64,000 nt of DNA from Mercurialis annua (lineage: Eukaryota; Streptophyta; Magnoliopsida; Malpighiales; Euphorbiaceae): the NCBI RefSeq assembly GCF_937616625.2, contig NC_065574.1, positions 28,460,501 to 28,524,500 of the forward strand, read 5' to 3'. Position numbers and translations under genes: made by a program. The notes beneath the pieces were generated by a model. The model did not search any database. It saw nothing but the letters and a program-made list of their open reading frames with translations, and was not told the origin of the DNA. Positions 37,102 through 48,850 of this stretch are shown here, piece after piece (positions within the stretch are counted from its first letter, which is position 1; each line of letters starts with the position of its first letter).

Positions 37102-40100
37102 TTATAAAAATTCGTCCTCGAATTTTTATATACTCCTTGTAGATTAATGTTAACCGTCATTGATGACCTTTCATATCGTCTCCGTCTTTCATAGTGTTTT
37201 TAGCTATTTTCTTATGTACTATGACTTCTTACCTTTGATTGCTTCTCTTAATTTTACAACACAATCTTTGTGTTTGTCCTTTGTTTGACATTCAATACTA
37301 GTTTGTCCTAATAATGTCTGATTATTACTAACGATAATCTCCACTCTTAAACTTGTTCATTCGTATTCAAATGATGTAGATAATCCATTAGTCTGTACCT
37401 CTTAATCTTCTCTTATGATGATATTTATCGTGTTTATATGTACTTATGACTTTCCGTTCTTGATTTCTTCCCTCTATCTACTCCGTTTAATCCTATCATC
37501 ATTTCTTATTGGAAAATATGGACATTCAACTAACCCGGGCTTCACTACTTACGTAGTTTCTTTCGTACTGCTGTTGTCACCATCTGATTACTATTCGTCG
37601 TGGTGTTGGGAATCTAATCCTATTATCCACCATCCTCATTTATCTCGTTATTTCGCTTTGCATACAAAAATTCTTTTGCTATCGTCGCTTTATCATGATC
37701 CTTCATGAGGTGAATTCTCATGATGTATTCTTGTAAGGGTTTTGCTGTTCTTATAAGGGTTACTTTGATCTTTTTCTTGCGTCTTTACTTCTCGTATACT
37801 CCTTTACTCATTGTATATTTATCGATCTACTTTCTTTTCTTAATAGTGATGCACTATTCTTAAAACTTCTAGTATTTTCTTTCTTTTCATCAATCTATCT
37901 TATTTTTCATTCTTTATAACCTTGGATAAATGTCTTTGTTATCATGTCTTGTACTTCCTTTTACGATCCTTGCTATCATCTTTTAAAGATTGTCAGTCTT
38001 ACATTATGTTTCTTTACACCACAGTTACATGTGCATCATTACTTGATGTCCTATAGGAAAGAGATGTTTAATCTCTTTGTGTACCTTCTTGGTTCAGGCA
38101 CAGTTGTTACGTATACGATCTCCTTACTAGGGGAGCAACGATTGTTGCCACAATGGAGTTTTATTCCCGATTTATTTAATGCACCTTGTTTACTCCTTTC
38201 CAATGAAGATCCTTGATTCTCTTAACTCTTGTCATCGTGGATTGATTTTTAACAGTATCGTCACTGTCACCATCACTGTGTATCGTGTATACTCTTATTG
38301 ATCTTCAGATTCGTTGATCCATTATCTCATCTATCCAATTGCGCCCTCGTGTTCTCATGGGGATCTTTGTCTATCCTTCTAGCAAGCGTAACCATTCCTT
38401 ACGACTTTTGAGGAATGCTGATCCTTATGATCATTACTGTATTCAAATCCTTGTTGCCATATTTGGCACTTTACAATCTCTTAACATCAATCTTCTCTTG
38501 ATATCAATTTCTCCTTTTAGTGAGTTTCTCACTATGCGTCTCGTCATAATCCATCCTTTGGAATTCCGATATTAACTTTTAGTATTAACTTTTAGGTTAT
38601 ACTCGTCTTTAATTTCTCGTTTACCTTTTCGTTTCATCTTATCTATGTTCTTCCTTCTGTCGTCGTCTTCTTAACATTGATCGTCTTACGATCTTTAAGG
38701 ATGCTTTTAGCATTTATCGTTATAAATCACTATTCTTTTCCATTCTTCCTTTCAACATCGTATCTTAGTTTGACCTTTAATTCCCAAACTATTTCTCTTT
38801 TCCATATCGTGGTGTAAGGTTTACTCTTTACTGTCCACGGTCTTGTTATTTTCACTTGTTACTCCCTTGACTTCTTGTTTTAATTAACTAATAGGATTAA
38901 TAGTCTTAATGATATAACCCTATGGTATCTTTCTTGTGTTCCATATTCATGTTCTTATCATACGCCTCGATTGTCTTCTATTGCATTCTTGTTATTCTTC
39001 TTTGTTTCTATGTGTCCGCGACTACATAGAATCCCATTTCTCCAATCTCCTTGTCAACTCTCCACGTGACTTTTCTCTTTTCTTTTCCTCGATCACTCTT
39101 ATCGAGTTCCTTGCGACATACGCAGGTTATCTGTACCTTCTTAATACTTATTACCTTAACTGGTCTCTTATTATCCATGATCTGCTTTTGAATCCTTATA
39201 TCTTATTATACATACCTCGTCCCTCCTTCCACATGGATAATTTCTTATAGGTATCTTGCTTCTACCTCTTGTCTCATATTTCGATCTATCTGATGTTACT
39301 TTCTTTAGTATAGCTCAGTACTGACATTAAGTCTCCTCTTCACATCCTTTCGCGCATTTCAATGCATGAAGTTTCAATTACATACGAAACACGTTCGATG
39401 TTATATAATGTATCTTAATCCTTCATATAGTGTCTACGTCCTTACTAAAGGATTACTATTAATTCTCCAAGTCGATCACACTATGCATTTCACCTTTTTA
39501 TCATTCGAGCTTGAAGCTTGAGACCCTACACTCCACATACGTTCATTACATTTATATCTTCCTTGGTTTACTAATTCGTTTCATAATTGCAATCTTGTGA
39601 TGGAAGTTCCAACTCCTAATTCACTTATTGCAACTCATGTCGTTTACCTCTTGATCTTTCTTATTGTATATTTCTTTTCATTCGCTTTCATGTGGGGTTG
39701 ATGTTGGCAATACTTAGCTGGCCAACTCTCATACTTTATACCATTCAATTCCATACTCCGTACTTTATATTCTTGTCGTATGTCTACTTGGCTCGTCGCT
39801 TTTATCCATTCACACATCCATCATCGATACTCTTATGAAATATACTTCACGTTCTCGGTTTAACGATCGTAACGGTTAATACTTAGGTAATCATCTTAGG
39901 AACATCGTGTCCCAATGACAACTGGATCCAACGGCTCAATTGCAAGTTACCGCGGTTTTACTAAACCTTCACAATTCGTTAATCATATCTATAGTTTATC
40001 ACGTCGATGCATAGTAAACTATGCATGTTTCTTGCACTTTAATATGCACCCGTCAATCTTTCAATCGTATCTTCTTATATACTTCTTCTCTTATATCACT

Positions 40101-41144
40101 GTTTAACATCTTTGACATCTCGTCAAAGAGATACTTACTTTCCAGCATACCACTAATCAAGTATGCATCATTTTCCAACACATTTATCATTTTAACTATA
40201 TTCTAGATCGTTAACTCAAGGCTAAGTTCATATCCTAAAGGTATAACCTCTATGTTCTCGCAATTACATGTATTCATTCGCATCATGGTCTTGATCGTAG
40301 CTTGCTCGCGAGCACTTCACTACCGTCACAGAGTTTTGGTCTAGGTATACTTACTTAAAAACAAAACTCCTTAAAAACTCTTTCAAATAAAACATCTCAT
40401 TTTGAAATGTAAATCGAATTTTATTTAAACCTTAGCAAAATTGTGCACTAGGGTGATGACGTCTCTCATCCCCAAAGAGTTGCCACATCTCATCTTTTCG
40501 TCTGAACATAATGCATATGATGCATGTACTATTAATGCATGTATTCATTTATGGTTCTTTTCAATAGCAGTGTATGTAGTGATGCACTTCTATCAATGTC
40601 GTGGCATTTATCAATGACTATCACGGGTCTAGGCACAATTATGCTTTCAAAATCGTTTAAACAAAACAACTTGTAAAAGTTATAAACTTTGAGTTTTGTA
40701 AGTTCTCTAAACCTTTGAACTCTGTATCCAGCAAGTTCTTAAACTTCTGTAACTTTGCATTTCTTCTTCATTCTCTTTTTGACACTTTAATCGATCGAAT
40801 TTGACAGCATATTGGCGTTATTCAATGCCAACCACATACGTGTCACTATCGAATCATAGTAACATCGACTATATTCTAGTCTTAGGGGGCATTGCATTTC
40901 CCCGAAATTCGTCTGGATATGCATGTCGCATATGCATATCCTATCGAAAACAAAATATGCGTATGCATCTCATATATGTATGTCACAAAAACAAACAAGT
41001 ATTTCACAAACCAACCTATCGCACTTATCGCAAAACAAGCAATGCAAACTACTTGGATCAGACAAAACTCAACTCTATAGCTGCAGTAGTTCCTAGGTCA
41101 CTTAACTAACAAAGCACATATTAGCAGAGGTAACTGGACCAACT
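37102..41144 (-). other. Non-coding internal region of the family A element
   Basis: About 4 kb with stops in all frames and no retroviral-type motif; its base composition is AT-rich and pyrimidine-rich on the given strand. Its PBS-proximal half is homologous to 54173-55985. Two blocks are conserved with the family B internal region: about 41069-41115 (next to the PBS) and 40440-40485. Confidence 0.85.
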
Positions 41145-41156
41145 GCTCTGATACCA
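41145..41156 (-). other. Primer-binding site, initiator Met-tRNA
   Basis: GCTCTGATACCA on the given strand is the inverse of TGGTATCAGAGC, complementary to the 3' end of plant initiator Met-tRNA. It lies four bases inside the 5' LTR boundary at 41161. Confidence 0.92.
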
Positions 41157-41160
41157 CAAT

Positions 41161-43636
41161 TGTCACGACCCAAATTATTGAGCCGCGACCGGCGCTAGGG
41201 AACAGGAGTGGTAGCTCCGGAACCCGTAGCAAGCCTAAAACCACTGTAAATTTTTTTGCGATTAAAACATATTATTATATATAATACATTATCAGAAATC
41301 TTCTATAAATAATATAATTCAATTATTAAAATATCGTATTCCTTTTCTAAAAACATTCGCGAAACAATTCTTAGAAACCAGGGTCTTACCGAGCGATATC
41401 TCATATCCAGCACCGCCCTGTTTCTGATCACAAACATCACCAATTCCACTCACGACAATTGGTATCAAATTCAAACGGATAAACACCATCTTTCTAAACA
41501 ACTCATTTATAAAATTTATATCAGAGTTCACATTTTAAATACCGTTTGAAACCAAATCATAAATCTTATTTTGACACCTATTGACTACTGCAACTCTAAG
41601 GACTCGTACTTTGTGCAAGTCAGAAGACTTCCAACACAAAGGAGATGGTATGTCTGATCCGACTCCGATCACCTGAAATAAACACTGTGAGGGGGTCAGT
41701 ATTTTTGGAAATACTGAGTGAGTTGGCATTTACTAACCGTATTATAAAAATATAACATCGCATCTCAAGAAAACAATAATATAAAACATATAAACAGGTA
41801 TTTGATCCGTACGAAACTAATATCCTAGCATGCGACACATTTCTCGAATAATCATTATCATTCAACCCAATCGTAAATATCAATCGCGAGTCCAACTCGC
41901 TGGTGGCCCAGCCACTAGATACGGGGACTCCGGACTACACCGTACCCGAGTACTCACTCGTATCAAATCATATACCCAATCATAAATTTCAGAATCATCA
42001 TCAGCTCCCAACTGTGTCAAGTCATTTCTCAAATGCAAACATACTAGACTGACTCAATACTGGTGATCACACAGCCTATTGACACCCAATAGGTAGCTAG
42101 TTTCTTCGGATCGCATACTAGTTCTCGTATATAGAAATTAATAAAACATATAACATTTCTATCAATTGTATATAATGCGATGCGTGTAAACAGTATATAT
42201 ATTTCTATAGAAAATAACTTTAATATATAATACGTGAAAGTAAAGTGCAACTCACAGTGACCGCTATCCAAGACCGCATTATTATAATCCCGTAAACGTA
42301 AGCTCCATGTGTCGTTCTCGTAGCTATTCCAGCTCGTTGGCCTGGTAGCTCGTCGGTACGTCATTCACCTATGCACGTTACTAAATTCTTGATTTATAAC
42401 GTAAACTTAGTATTTAAATCCTAAGTTATCGATTTAGATTAACACTATAGTATTCCAAATACGATTCTTAGCTTTGATCGTGTTCTGACACTTAGTCGAG
42501 ATACTTGTTATATCTCTTTTTAATTAATCGGGGTCCTTAATCGTTTTTAGGATCTAATATTGAAAATATCGAAATCCCATTTCTTTATGGCTAATAGTCC
42601 ATTTTAGCCCCTCGGGCAAAAAATCCATTTTAGTCCCTCGTGGACCCACTGCGCGCCCGCACAGGGTGGTGTGCGTCCGCACACCATCTCTGGTGTGCGT
42701 CCGCACACCATCTCTGGTGTGCGTCCGCACACCATCTCTGGTGTGCGTCCGCACACCACCACAGGTGTGCGTTCGCACACCACGGGTGTGCGATCGCACA
42801 CCACGTGCGATCTGCACGCAGCCCCCGGAAACAGTGTTTCTGGGCTTCCCGTCGTGCTATCTTCCGCCAAACATACCAAACACTCCATTTCCGACAAAAC
42901 CCTTAACTTCGATTTTCCAAAAATGCTAAAACCGAGCTTAAATCGATAAATTTCTATTTTATACTAAAACTATCCTTTAATTCGAATTTATTACCAAATA
43001 TCAAGATATTTACCTCAAAATGATACTTAGGATCGATAGAGGATTCGATTCTGAAGAAATCGCCGCTTGAATCACTTGAATCGGACGTTGAACGGCGAAA
43101 CGGCGGCGAAACGACGATATCGTCGATAATCTCTCAATTTCTCTCGATCCTTCCACTGCTTCCTCTATTAAATTTCTTCTTCTTATATTTCTTGGCTAAT
43201 ATGCCATTTTGGTCCTTGTTCTTTTTGTTTATTATTATTTATCTTTTAAACTTTTCTTTCTTACGATTTAGTCCATAACTAAATCGATAAATTCTTAAAT
43301 TATTACTTTTATGTATTATTTATATGCAATAAATAATACGAAACTCGATACTAACATTTTTCCGTCAAACCTACAAATTTCCATTTTCGACACAAAGTGG
43401 TTAAATTACCACTTTGGTCCCTATACTTTATTTTGGAATTTTTCTTGACATTTTTCCTTTTAATTTCAATTCTAACTTTAGACTTGACTTATAATATTAA
43501 ATCCCGCGCATAAAATCCTTTCCAAAATCGACCTACTAAAACTTATTCATCGGAAAACTTTTCGATTTTTCCACTCTGGCAAATCTAGACTGGACACGTG
43601 GTCCAATTAGATAATTTAATATTTTGGGGTATTACA
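41161..43636 (-). repeat. 5' LTR of the family A element (2476 bp)
   Basis: Same termini as the partner LTR. It is 117 bp longer, essentially because of the hairpin array at 42667-42802. Confidence 0.94.
42667..42802. repeat. Array of six palindromic units in the 5' LTR
   Basis: Four copies of TGGTGTGCGTCCGCACACCA spaced 24 bp apart (42667, 42691, 42715 and 42739), separated by TCTC. They are followed by GGTGTGCGTTCGCACACC and GGTGTGCGATCGCACACC. Each has 8-9-bp perfect arms around a 2-bp centre. The other LTR has one unit. The array makes long open frames in several frames at once (repeats of GVRTHTRD and similar), which are artefacts of repetition. Confidence 0.95.
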
Positions 43637-43715
43637 TAATATTACTGAAGTTTCTCAATTATATGTATCAGTTTATTCATATGTAATGTTTACTAACTGT
43701 GGCATGTCGAATCAG

Positions 43716-44034
43716 ATATTTGAGAAAACTGGAAAAAAAAAGTCAGCAATAAAGGGATGGTGGAAGGAAGCCTCAGAAGCGGATACTTAAATGAAGAAAC
43801 CGCAAAATTTGCAGCTTATTACTTTTCAGAAGGTAACCCAATGATGCCTGAGCGGCTGCAAAGTAATGAAGTTTGTGACATTGAAGTCGACGACGATGTT
43901 GATAGACTATCTATTTTCAAGCCGCACGGGCAATCAGTGGGTGCTTGTCGCAAGAGATATCTTGAAGATGCTGAGATTGTTCCCGCCTGGACATATGTTC
44001 TGTTGAATTGTTCAGAAACTGAAAATTACAGAGA
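43716..44034 (+). pseudogene. TNP2 exon 2 (frameshifted)
   Basis: Joining 34725 to 43716 gives FER|YLRKLEKK, the expected TNP2 sequence, so an intron lay here. A canonical branch-point TACTAAC (43691-43697) and acceptor TCAG (43712-43715) precede the exon. A run of nine A at 43733-43741 is one base too long and shifts the frame. After it come VSNKGMVEGSLRSGYLNEE and a long acidic stretch up to WTYVLLNCSE. The donor AGA|GTAAGC follows 44034. Confidence 0.9.
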
Positions 44035-44111
44035 GTAAGCTTTAATACAACTGTCAATGTAATTAACAATAATGATTCAGTTTCTAATTATTGTTTTCTG
44101 CTTAACTAAAG

Positions 44112-44211
44112 GGTTTTCGAGGGCGAGTTGCGTAGAGGAAACCCCGAAATCACCACCACGCAAATTGAAGCAAAGTTCGAGAGTGACTTTGCCTACTGGT
44201 TCCAACAATAT
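44112..44211 (+). pseudogene. TNP2 exon 3
   Basis: A 100-bp exon between a 77-bp intron (44035-44111, acceptor CTAAAG) and a 74-bp intron (44212-44285, donor TAT|GTAAGT). It continues the frame as E-VFEGELRRGN to DFAYWFQQY, matching the WF-x-x-(Y/V) region before the DUF4216 domain in TNP2. No lesion is seen in this exon. Confidence 0.88.
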
Positions 44212-44285
44212 GTAAGTACTTTACAAAATATATTTTGATTCTTTCAAGAAAAAGTCTCGATTTATAATACACTTTTACGCTACAG

Positions 44286-44961
44286 GTGCAAGATCCAACT
44301 GTCTGTACCAATCCCTTCATTCTTAGTATCGCTAAAGGACATCTTAGATCAGTCATAACATTTAAGGGGTATCGTGTAAACGGATAAAAGTTTCAGACTC
44401 AAGCTTATGGGGAGGAACAACTTACGAGGAATAGAGGAGTCTGCGTGAAGGGAACTCAATATTTCGATAGCGAAAAATGACTTTTATGGAGTTCTGATTG
44501 ACATAATTGAGTTAGAGTATGCGACACTTCCAATGAAGACGATTGTCTTATTTAAATGCGAGTGGTTCGACCCAGTGCAAAATTCCGGCACAATTAGTAA
44601 CAAAAAATATAACATGGTGGATATTAAGAACAAAAAAAGATTCAATAAGTATGAACCGTTCATCTTAGCCGAACAGGCCGACCAAGTTCATTACCTGCAA
44701 TATCCGAGTAAAACAAGGGATAAATTAAACTGGTGGGAAGCTTGCAAGATAAAGGCGCGATCAAAACTTGACATGCCCGAGGGGATTATCTCGGAGTTTC
44801 AAGATAAGATAGAAGAAAATCCTCTTGTTGTTGCAATGGACGACAATCCGACTTGTTTGGCTGATCAAAATGGAGAAGCTGAAGAAGATGCGTTGTTCGT
44901 GCCTCCTTAAGAAGAAACAGAAGATGAGTTCATCGCATCCTCATCAGACGAAGATGAATGC
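44286..44961 (+). pseudogene. TNP2 exon 4, DUF4216 domain (broken), up to the solo LTR
   Basis: Begins after CTACAG with VQDPTVCTNPF, then IAKGHLRSVITFKGYRVNG, the start of the DUF4216 domain. TAA at 44385-44387 replaces the expected aromatic residue before KFQTQ. A one-base loss near 44478 (GAAAAATGAC) shifts the frame into DFYGVLIDIIELEY and then FKCEWFDP, FILAEQADQVHYLQYP and WWEACKIKARSKLDMPE. TAA at 44908-44910 is probably also premature, because the same frame runs on through an acidic tail (EETEDEF, SSSDEDEC). With the family C LTR removed, that frame ends in EEL and TAG at 47761-47763. Confidence 0.88.
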
Positions 44962-45168
44962 TGTAACACCCCGCATTTTTCTAACGTGTTCCGTTTAGCC
45001 TAAACGGTACCTTGGGTTCGTTTGAGTGGTTCGACCACTTAGATTCGCGTTTCGAAGGTTCCAAACCTTTTAATATGTGTTTTAAGATGTATTAGAAGTA
45101 GTCTCAGAGTTTGAAATGTTTTCGATTTCAATTTCAAAATCTCAAATTTTCATCGGAGGCAGTTGCAT

Positions 45169-45246
45169 TCGCGGTCGCGACATGCATGAATCGCGGGCAC
45201 GATTCATGTATCGCGGGCGCGATATAGGTGTAGCGGGCGCGACGCG
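45169..45246. repeat. GC-rich hairpin cluster in LTR family C
   Basis: TCGCGGTCGCGA, TCGCGGGCACGA and TCGCGGGCGCGA in succession, with an additional inverted pair ATGAATCG/CGATTCAT around the second unit. It lies about 205-285 bp from the LTR 5' end, the same distance range as the hairpin cluster of family B (58785-58902). Confidence 0.8.
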
Positions 45247-46662
45247 TGCAATGTTCAGTTCGCTGATTTCTATTTAAACTCACCTTAACTCGACCTAAAT
45301 CAGATTTTAAACACTTTTAACTTCTCTAAAACCCCTAATTCGGCTGAGGCTCTATCTTAGGTCATTACTCCATCATTTCCTCTCAATTTTGATTCTTGGT
45401 AAGTGTTCCTAATCATTCCTTTATGATTTCATCTATAGTTCATCGATTCTAGAAGTTCTAAATCCTATAGCGTATATGTGTGTAATTGTAGGCTGATTTG
45501 GGTTGGTTGATTTCTAAGTTTTATTGCTCTAAGTCCAAAAAAAAGGTATGTGGTTCAAATCCCTTCTTATGTGGTGTAGAGATTGCTAGATTGTTGTATG
45601 AATCTATATTTGGGCGTTTTGGGTTGATATTTTCTGTTCTGCCTTGATTTCAAATTCTGGAGATAATCTTTGTGTATTAGTTGTGACTTATAGTTGTTGG
45701 CTATACATTGGATGATTAGAATATTTGTTTGATTGGAGGATTATATGGAGTTGTTGTCGTTCTTGATTTATAATTCTGTTTTAAGCCTTTAATAAAATCT
45801 GGAAATTTCTAAGTAAATGAATCATAGGTTGTTAGATGTTTAACAATACATTGGGTGATTGGAAGAATCATTTAAATGAAATAAAATATCACTCAGTTTA
45901 AGTTGTGGAATTGAATTCTGTTTCGAACTATAAACTAAAATCTGAAAATGTAATTTTAAAGGTTTAAAGATTGTTAATGGGAAGTTCCTACTTTGGGTAA
46001 TTGGAGATTATTGACTAAGACTAGAGTATATGTTAAAGGTGGTTTAATTGAATCATATCGTTGTTTTAAAGGAATCGTATTGCTGGAAAATTTTTACAAA
46101 GAAAATATTTTAGTATTTGAAAAGGTTACCTTGGTATTTATTGATTTAAATATTTGATCAATGTTTTGGTGCTGTAAATGCCTACCTAGGATGATTTTGA
46201 TCATGTTGCTAAGGCTGAAAATTGTTTATAAGATGGTTTAAAACTTGTTAAATGAATGTTAGTTTATCTTAGGATGTAGTGTGACTTGAATTAAGTAATA
46301 TAAGGCATACAAGGTAATATTATATGTCATGTAGGGATTCGGTTGAACTATTTTAACTTCAACTTAATACTTGAAGGATGTTGAATCTTATTGATTCTAT
46401 TTGAGGTGATATACTTAAATGTACTTGGGGTGCTACTTGCTAAGTGTTAGCAAGCTTAATTGTTTATGGCATTATTAAGTTACGGTGTGGGTTCTTATTT
46501 AAAATAACTTTGATTTCATTTAAGGTTTGATTAAAGACTTTGGTTTTAAACTTGGTTTATGGTTGGGTCGGGTTAGACGTGGTCTACCGACATGTTGTGT
46601 TGAGCTATACTGCAGTAAGGCTAACACACTACTTTGGGAACTGTAACTGTTTTAAAAGAACT

Positions 46663-46672
46663 ATATAAGTAT
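46663..46672 (+). promoter_or_regulatory. Possible TATA box in LTR family C
   Basis: CTATATAAGT is a good plant TATA-box match lying about 430 bp upstream of the intron-like donor. LTRs carry their own RNA polymerase II promoter, but no start site can be fixed from sequence alone. Confidence 0.3.
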
Positions 46673-47092
46673 TTAAGTACTTTGGTTTTGTTTTAAAAGA
46701 TAAGAACTCGCCTAAGCTGAACTTGACTTATTTGTTAATTGGTTGTATGGATACTTGGTTATACTTTTATTACCTTGTTTGATTCTTTGGTTGCGTTGTG
46801 AAATGCTAGTCCTATGTGGAGTCTAGTATCCTTAGAGTTAGGGGTTGTTTGGATTTTGACTTATATAATGTTTTAGACTCGTCGACTGCTCGTGCTATAG
46901 AGTCTGCGCAGGGTTAGCTGTTTGCCAAGATTCACGTTGATAAGCAAGCAGTGAGTTTGTAGTGTTATTTACCGCTTTATTAAGTACCGCACATTATTTT
47001 AGTATATCAAATGTTTGTGAACTATTTTAAGGATTATGGATCTGGATTGAAACGAGCTACTCGATAGGCTTGTATCGAGACTGTGTGCACCG

Positions 47093-47330
47093 GTAAGTAC
47101 TTTTGGATTGGCTGACCAATGTCTGGCCTACTTTGGGAATCGATGAGGATTTGTTCCCATCTACTTTGGGTTATATACTTTGGGATTTCATTTCAATACT
47201 GTTTTCCATAATCAAATATATATCTTAGTATAAAAGGATTTGTTTTAAGGGTTTTAAACTTAATAAATGTAAATAGCATTATGAACACATCTCAGTATAT
47301 CTGACCCCGTTGTTTTCTAAATTTTTCCAG
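47093..47330 (+). other. Intron-like segment in LTR family C
   Basis: A consensus donor CACCG|GTAAGTAC and a consensus acceptor TAAATTTTTCCAG|G lie 238 bp apart. The acceptor block (CTCAGTATATCTGACCCCG) is conserved in families A and B. It would lie in the untranslated leader of an element transcript. This is inference only. Confidence 0.4.
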
Positions 47331-47925
47331 GCTTACGATTTTGAGAGCGTTGGTCATCTCCGATCTTTTGATTCCTCAGAGGTCTTTTTATGTTATTAGA
47401 CTAGTCAATTGTTTTACCTCTTAGACCGTAGTAGAACTAGTTGTCTTTATTATTGTACTTTGGTTTGTCGTAGTGGTACGACTTTTATATTATTATACTT
47501 TGACATGTTAAATTGGATTATTATATATGAGGCATGTTTCATAGTTTCGAATTGCTATCAAGTAATTATATTAGAACTGCTATATAAGTTGTTAGACTTA
47601 GGCTGAAGTCTCGGTTGCCCCCGAGCATTGGTTTTCTTGCAGGTTTATATTAAATATAAGGTTTTCCGCGAGGCTTGCTACGGGTTTTGGTACGACCATA
47701 CCCATACCTTAGCGCCGGTCGCAATCCATGAAATTGGGTCGTGACAAAAGCGAAGAACTTTAGTTGTATTTTCAAATATTTTCAAGAACTAGTTCGAGAC
47801 TGGATCAGCATGGCGCTTTCTGACAGTGGACCAGAGGGAGTTCTATTTTCAAGAATTTCAGGTAATTAAATTTTCAGTTTCATATATTAAAGTTCTGATT
47901 TTTGATATACTAAAATAATGTGCGG

Positions 47926-48746
47926 AGCCGGGAGCCGAGTGCGACGGAGCTGTACAGTCGCCTTCACTCAACGAAGGCTGATAAGAAGCCGGTCGACAAA
48001 CGGGCTCAAGACGTGACTGTAAGTCTTTATCACATTAAAAGTCTATAAGTTGTGTATAGGTTTAAGTGTTGAAAATATTATACTTGTTAAATATATTAGG
48101 TTTAAATGTTAAACTATATAGGTTGTTTGGACTTAACGTTTGTGTAATTAGATTATAAGTATTTGGTGGCTGTGTTATATATTGTAATTTACTTGCAGGA
48201 CTTCCCTGAAAAATGGGTGATGCTGATATTATCCAATTTTATATACTTTTTTATTTGATATAAAACTAAATCGATATGTTTTTCTTGTAACTGTTTTGTA
48301 GGATGCCATCGCTCAGAGGCTCGCTGCCGCGACACAGTCTCAGACCGGAGAGGGTAGCTCTGCAAGTCCAGCGAAGGTGAATGAGACCCAGCTGTTTCTA
48401 TACATTGAGGGCGTCAACAAAAAGCACCGGGTGTACGACCTAGGTTTGGCGAGCAGTGGATATGCAGGACCGAGCAACAGGATGCAGCGAGGCAGCCCTT
48501 CTAGGATGTCGCAGCAGACAAACGAGGAGATCGTTCAAGAGGGTCTGCGGGAGGTTGAGTAGAGGTTAGCAGAGCAGCAGACAACAGCTGACAGAGGAGC
48601 TGGCGGCTGCGCGGCGTGAGCAGCAGGAGAGCATGGCCCAGCTTATCCATGAGGATATCGCGAGAATGATGCCTACTCTTCCTGCAAAGTATGGGCCTCA
48701 TTTCCCCCCTCTCCCACCAGACGGCGACGACACTACAGATTTGTAG
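47926..48746 (+). pseudogene. PTTA/En-Spm (Transposase_24-like) gene remnant of the CACTA element
   Basis: The second gene of many CACTA elements, thought to act with TNP2 on the transposon ends. An exon at about 47926-48018 reads PSATELYSRLHSTKA and KKPVDKRAQDVT, then the donor GTAAGT. The exon at 48302 (after TTTTGTAG) continues in phase as DAIAQRLAA and then QLFLYIEGVNKKHRVYDLGL, the hallmark region of the family. TAG at 48560-48562 interrupts it. A frame change near 48580 then allows QLTEELAAARREQQ, a coiled-coil-like segment, and PPLPPDGDDTTDL, to TAG at 48744-48746. The 5' part is missing or unrecognised. AATAAA at 48929-48934 may be its polyadenylation signal. Confidence 0.82.
48181..48222 (+). 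repeat. Partner of the short direct repeat at 31696-31737
   Basis: TTTACTTGCAG|GACTTCCC looks like a splice acceptor and an exon start (DFPEKWVM) lying inside what I read as the PTTA intron. It may be an alternative or additional exon. Confidence 0.6.
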
Positions 48747-48818
48747 TCTTGTCCTAGTTTACTTTCAGACCAAATTGGTTTTTTCTTTCAGATGTTATAT
48801 GTATACTTTAATATTACT

Positions 48819-48850
<32 letters not shown>

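Larger units (their letters stand above)
34732..43636 (-). mobile_element. Complete LTR element, family A, non-autonomous (LARD type)
   Basis: An 8905-bp element in minus orientation with two LTRs (34732-37090 and 41161-43636), a primer-binding site for initiator Met-tRNA, a polypurine tract and a perfect 5-bp target duplication TAATA (34727-34731 and 43637-43641). The internal region has no gag, protease, reverse transcriptase or integrase, so it must be mobilised by proteins from a related autonomous element. Counting by eye, the LTRs differ by about 30 substitutions over 2.36 kb plus one repeat expansion, so insertion is fairly recent. It sits inside a TNP2 intron. The terminal sequences resemble plant Ty3/gypsy elements, probably chromoviruses of the Tekay/Del type; that lineage is inference. 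Confidence 0.93.
44962..47746 (+). mobile_element. Solo LTR, family C (2785 bp), plus orientation
   Basis: TGTAACACCCCGC at the left and GGTCGTGACA at the right. It is flanked by AATGC (44957-44961) and AAAGC (47747-47751), a target duplication with one mismatch. No primer-binding site follows. The 3' half is clearly related to family B (GGCTGAAGTCTCGGTTGCCC near 47602; CTAGTCCTATGTGGAGTCTA near 46807), while the 5' half is not. The inserted LTR splits the acidic C-terminus of TNP2. No coding potential is seen. Confidence 0.88.

Noticed and set aside
42554..42949. Overlapping open frames rich in RTH and VCVRTP repeats on both strands
   Set aside because: They are caused by the GGTGTGCG hairpin array inside the LTR; several frames are open at once, and the other LTR lacks them.
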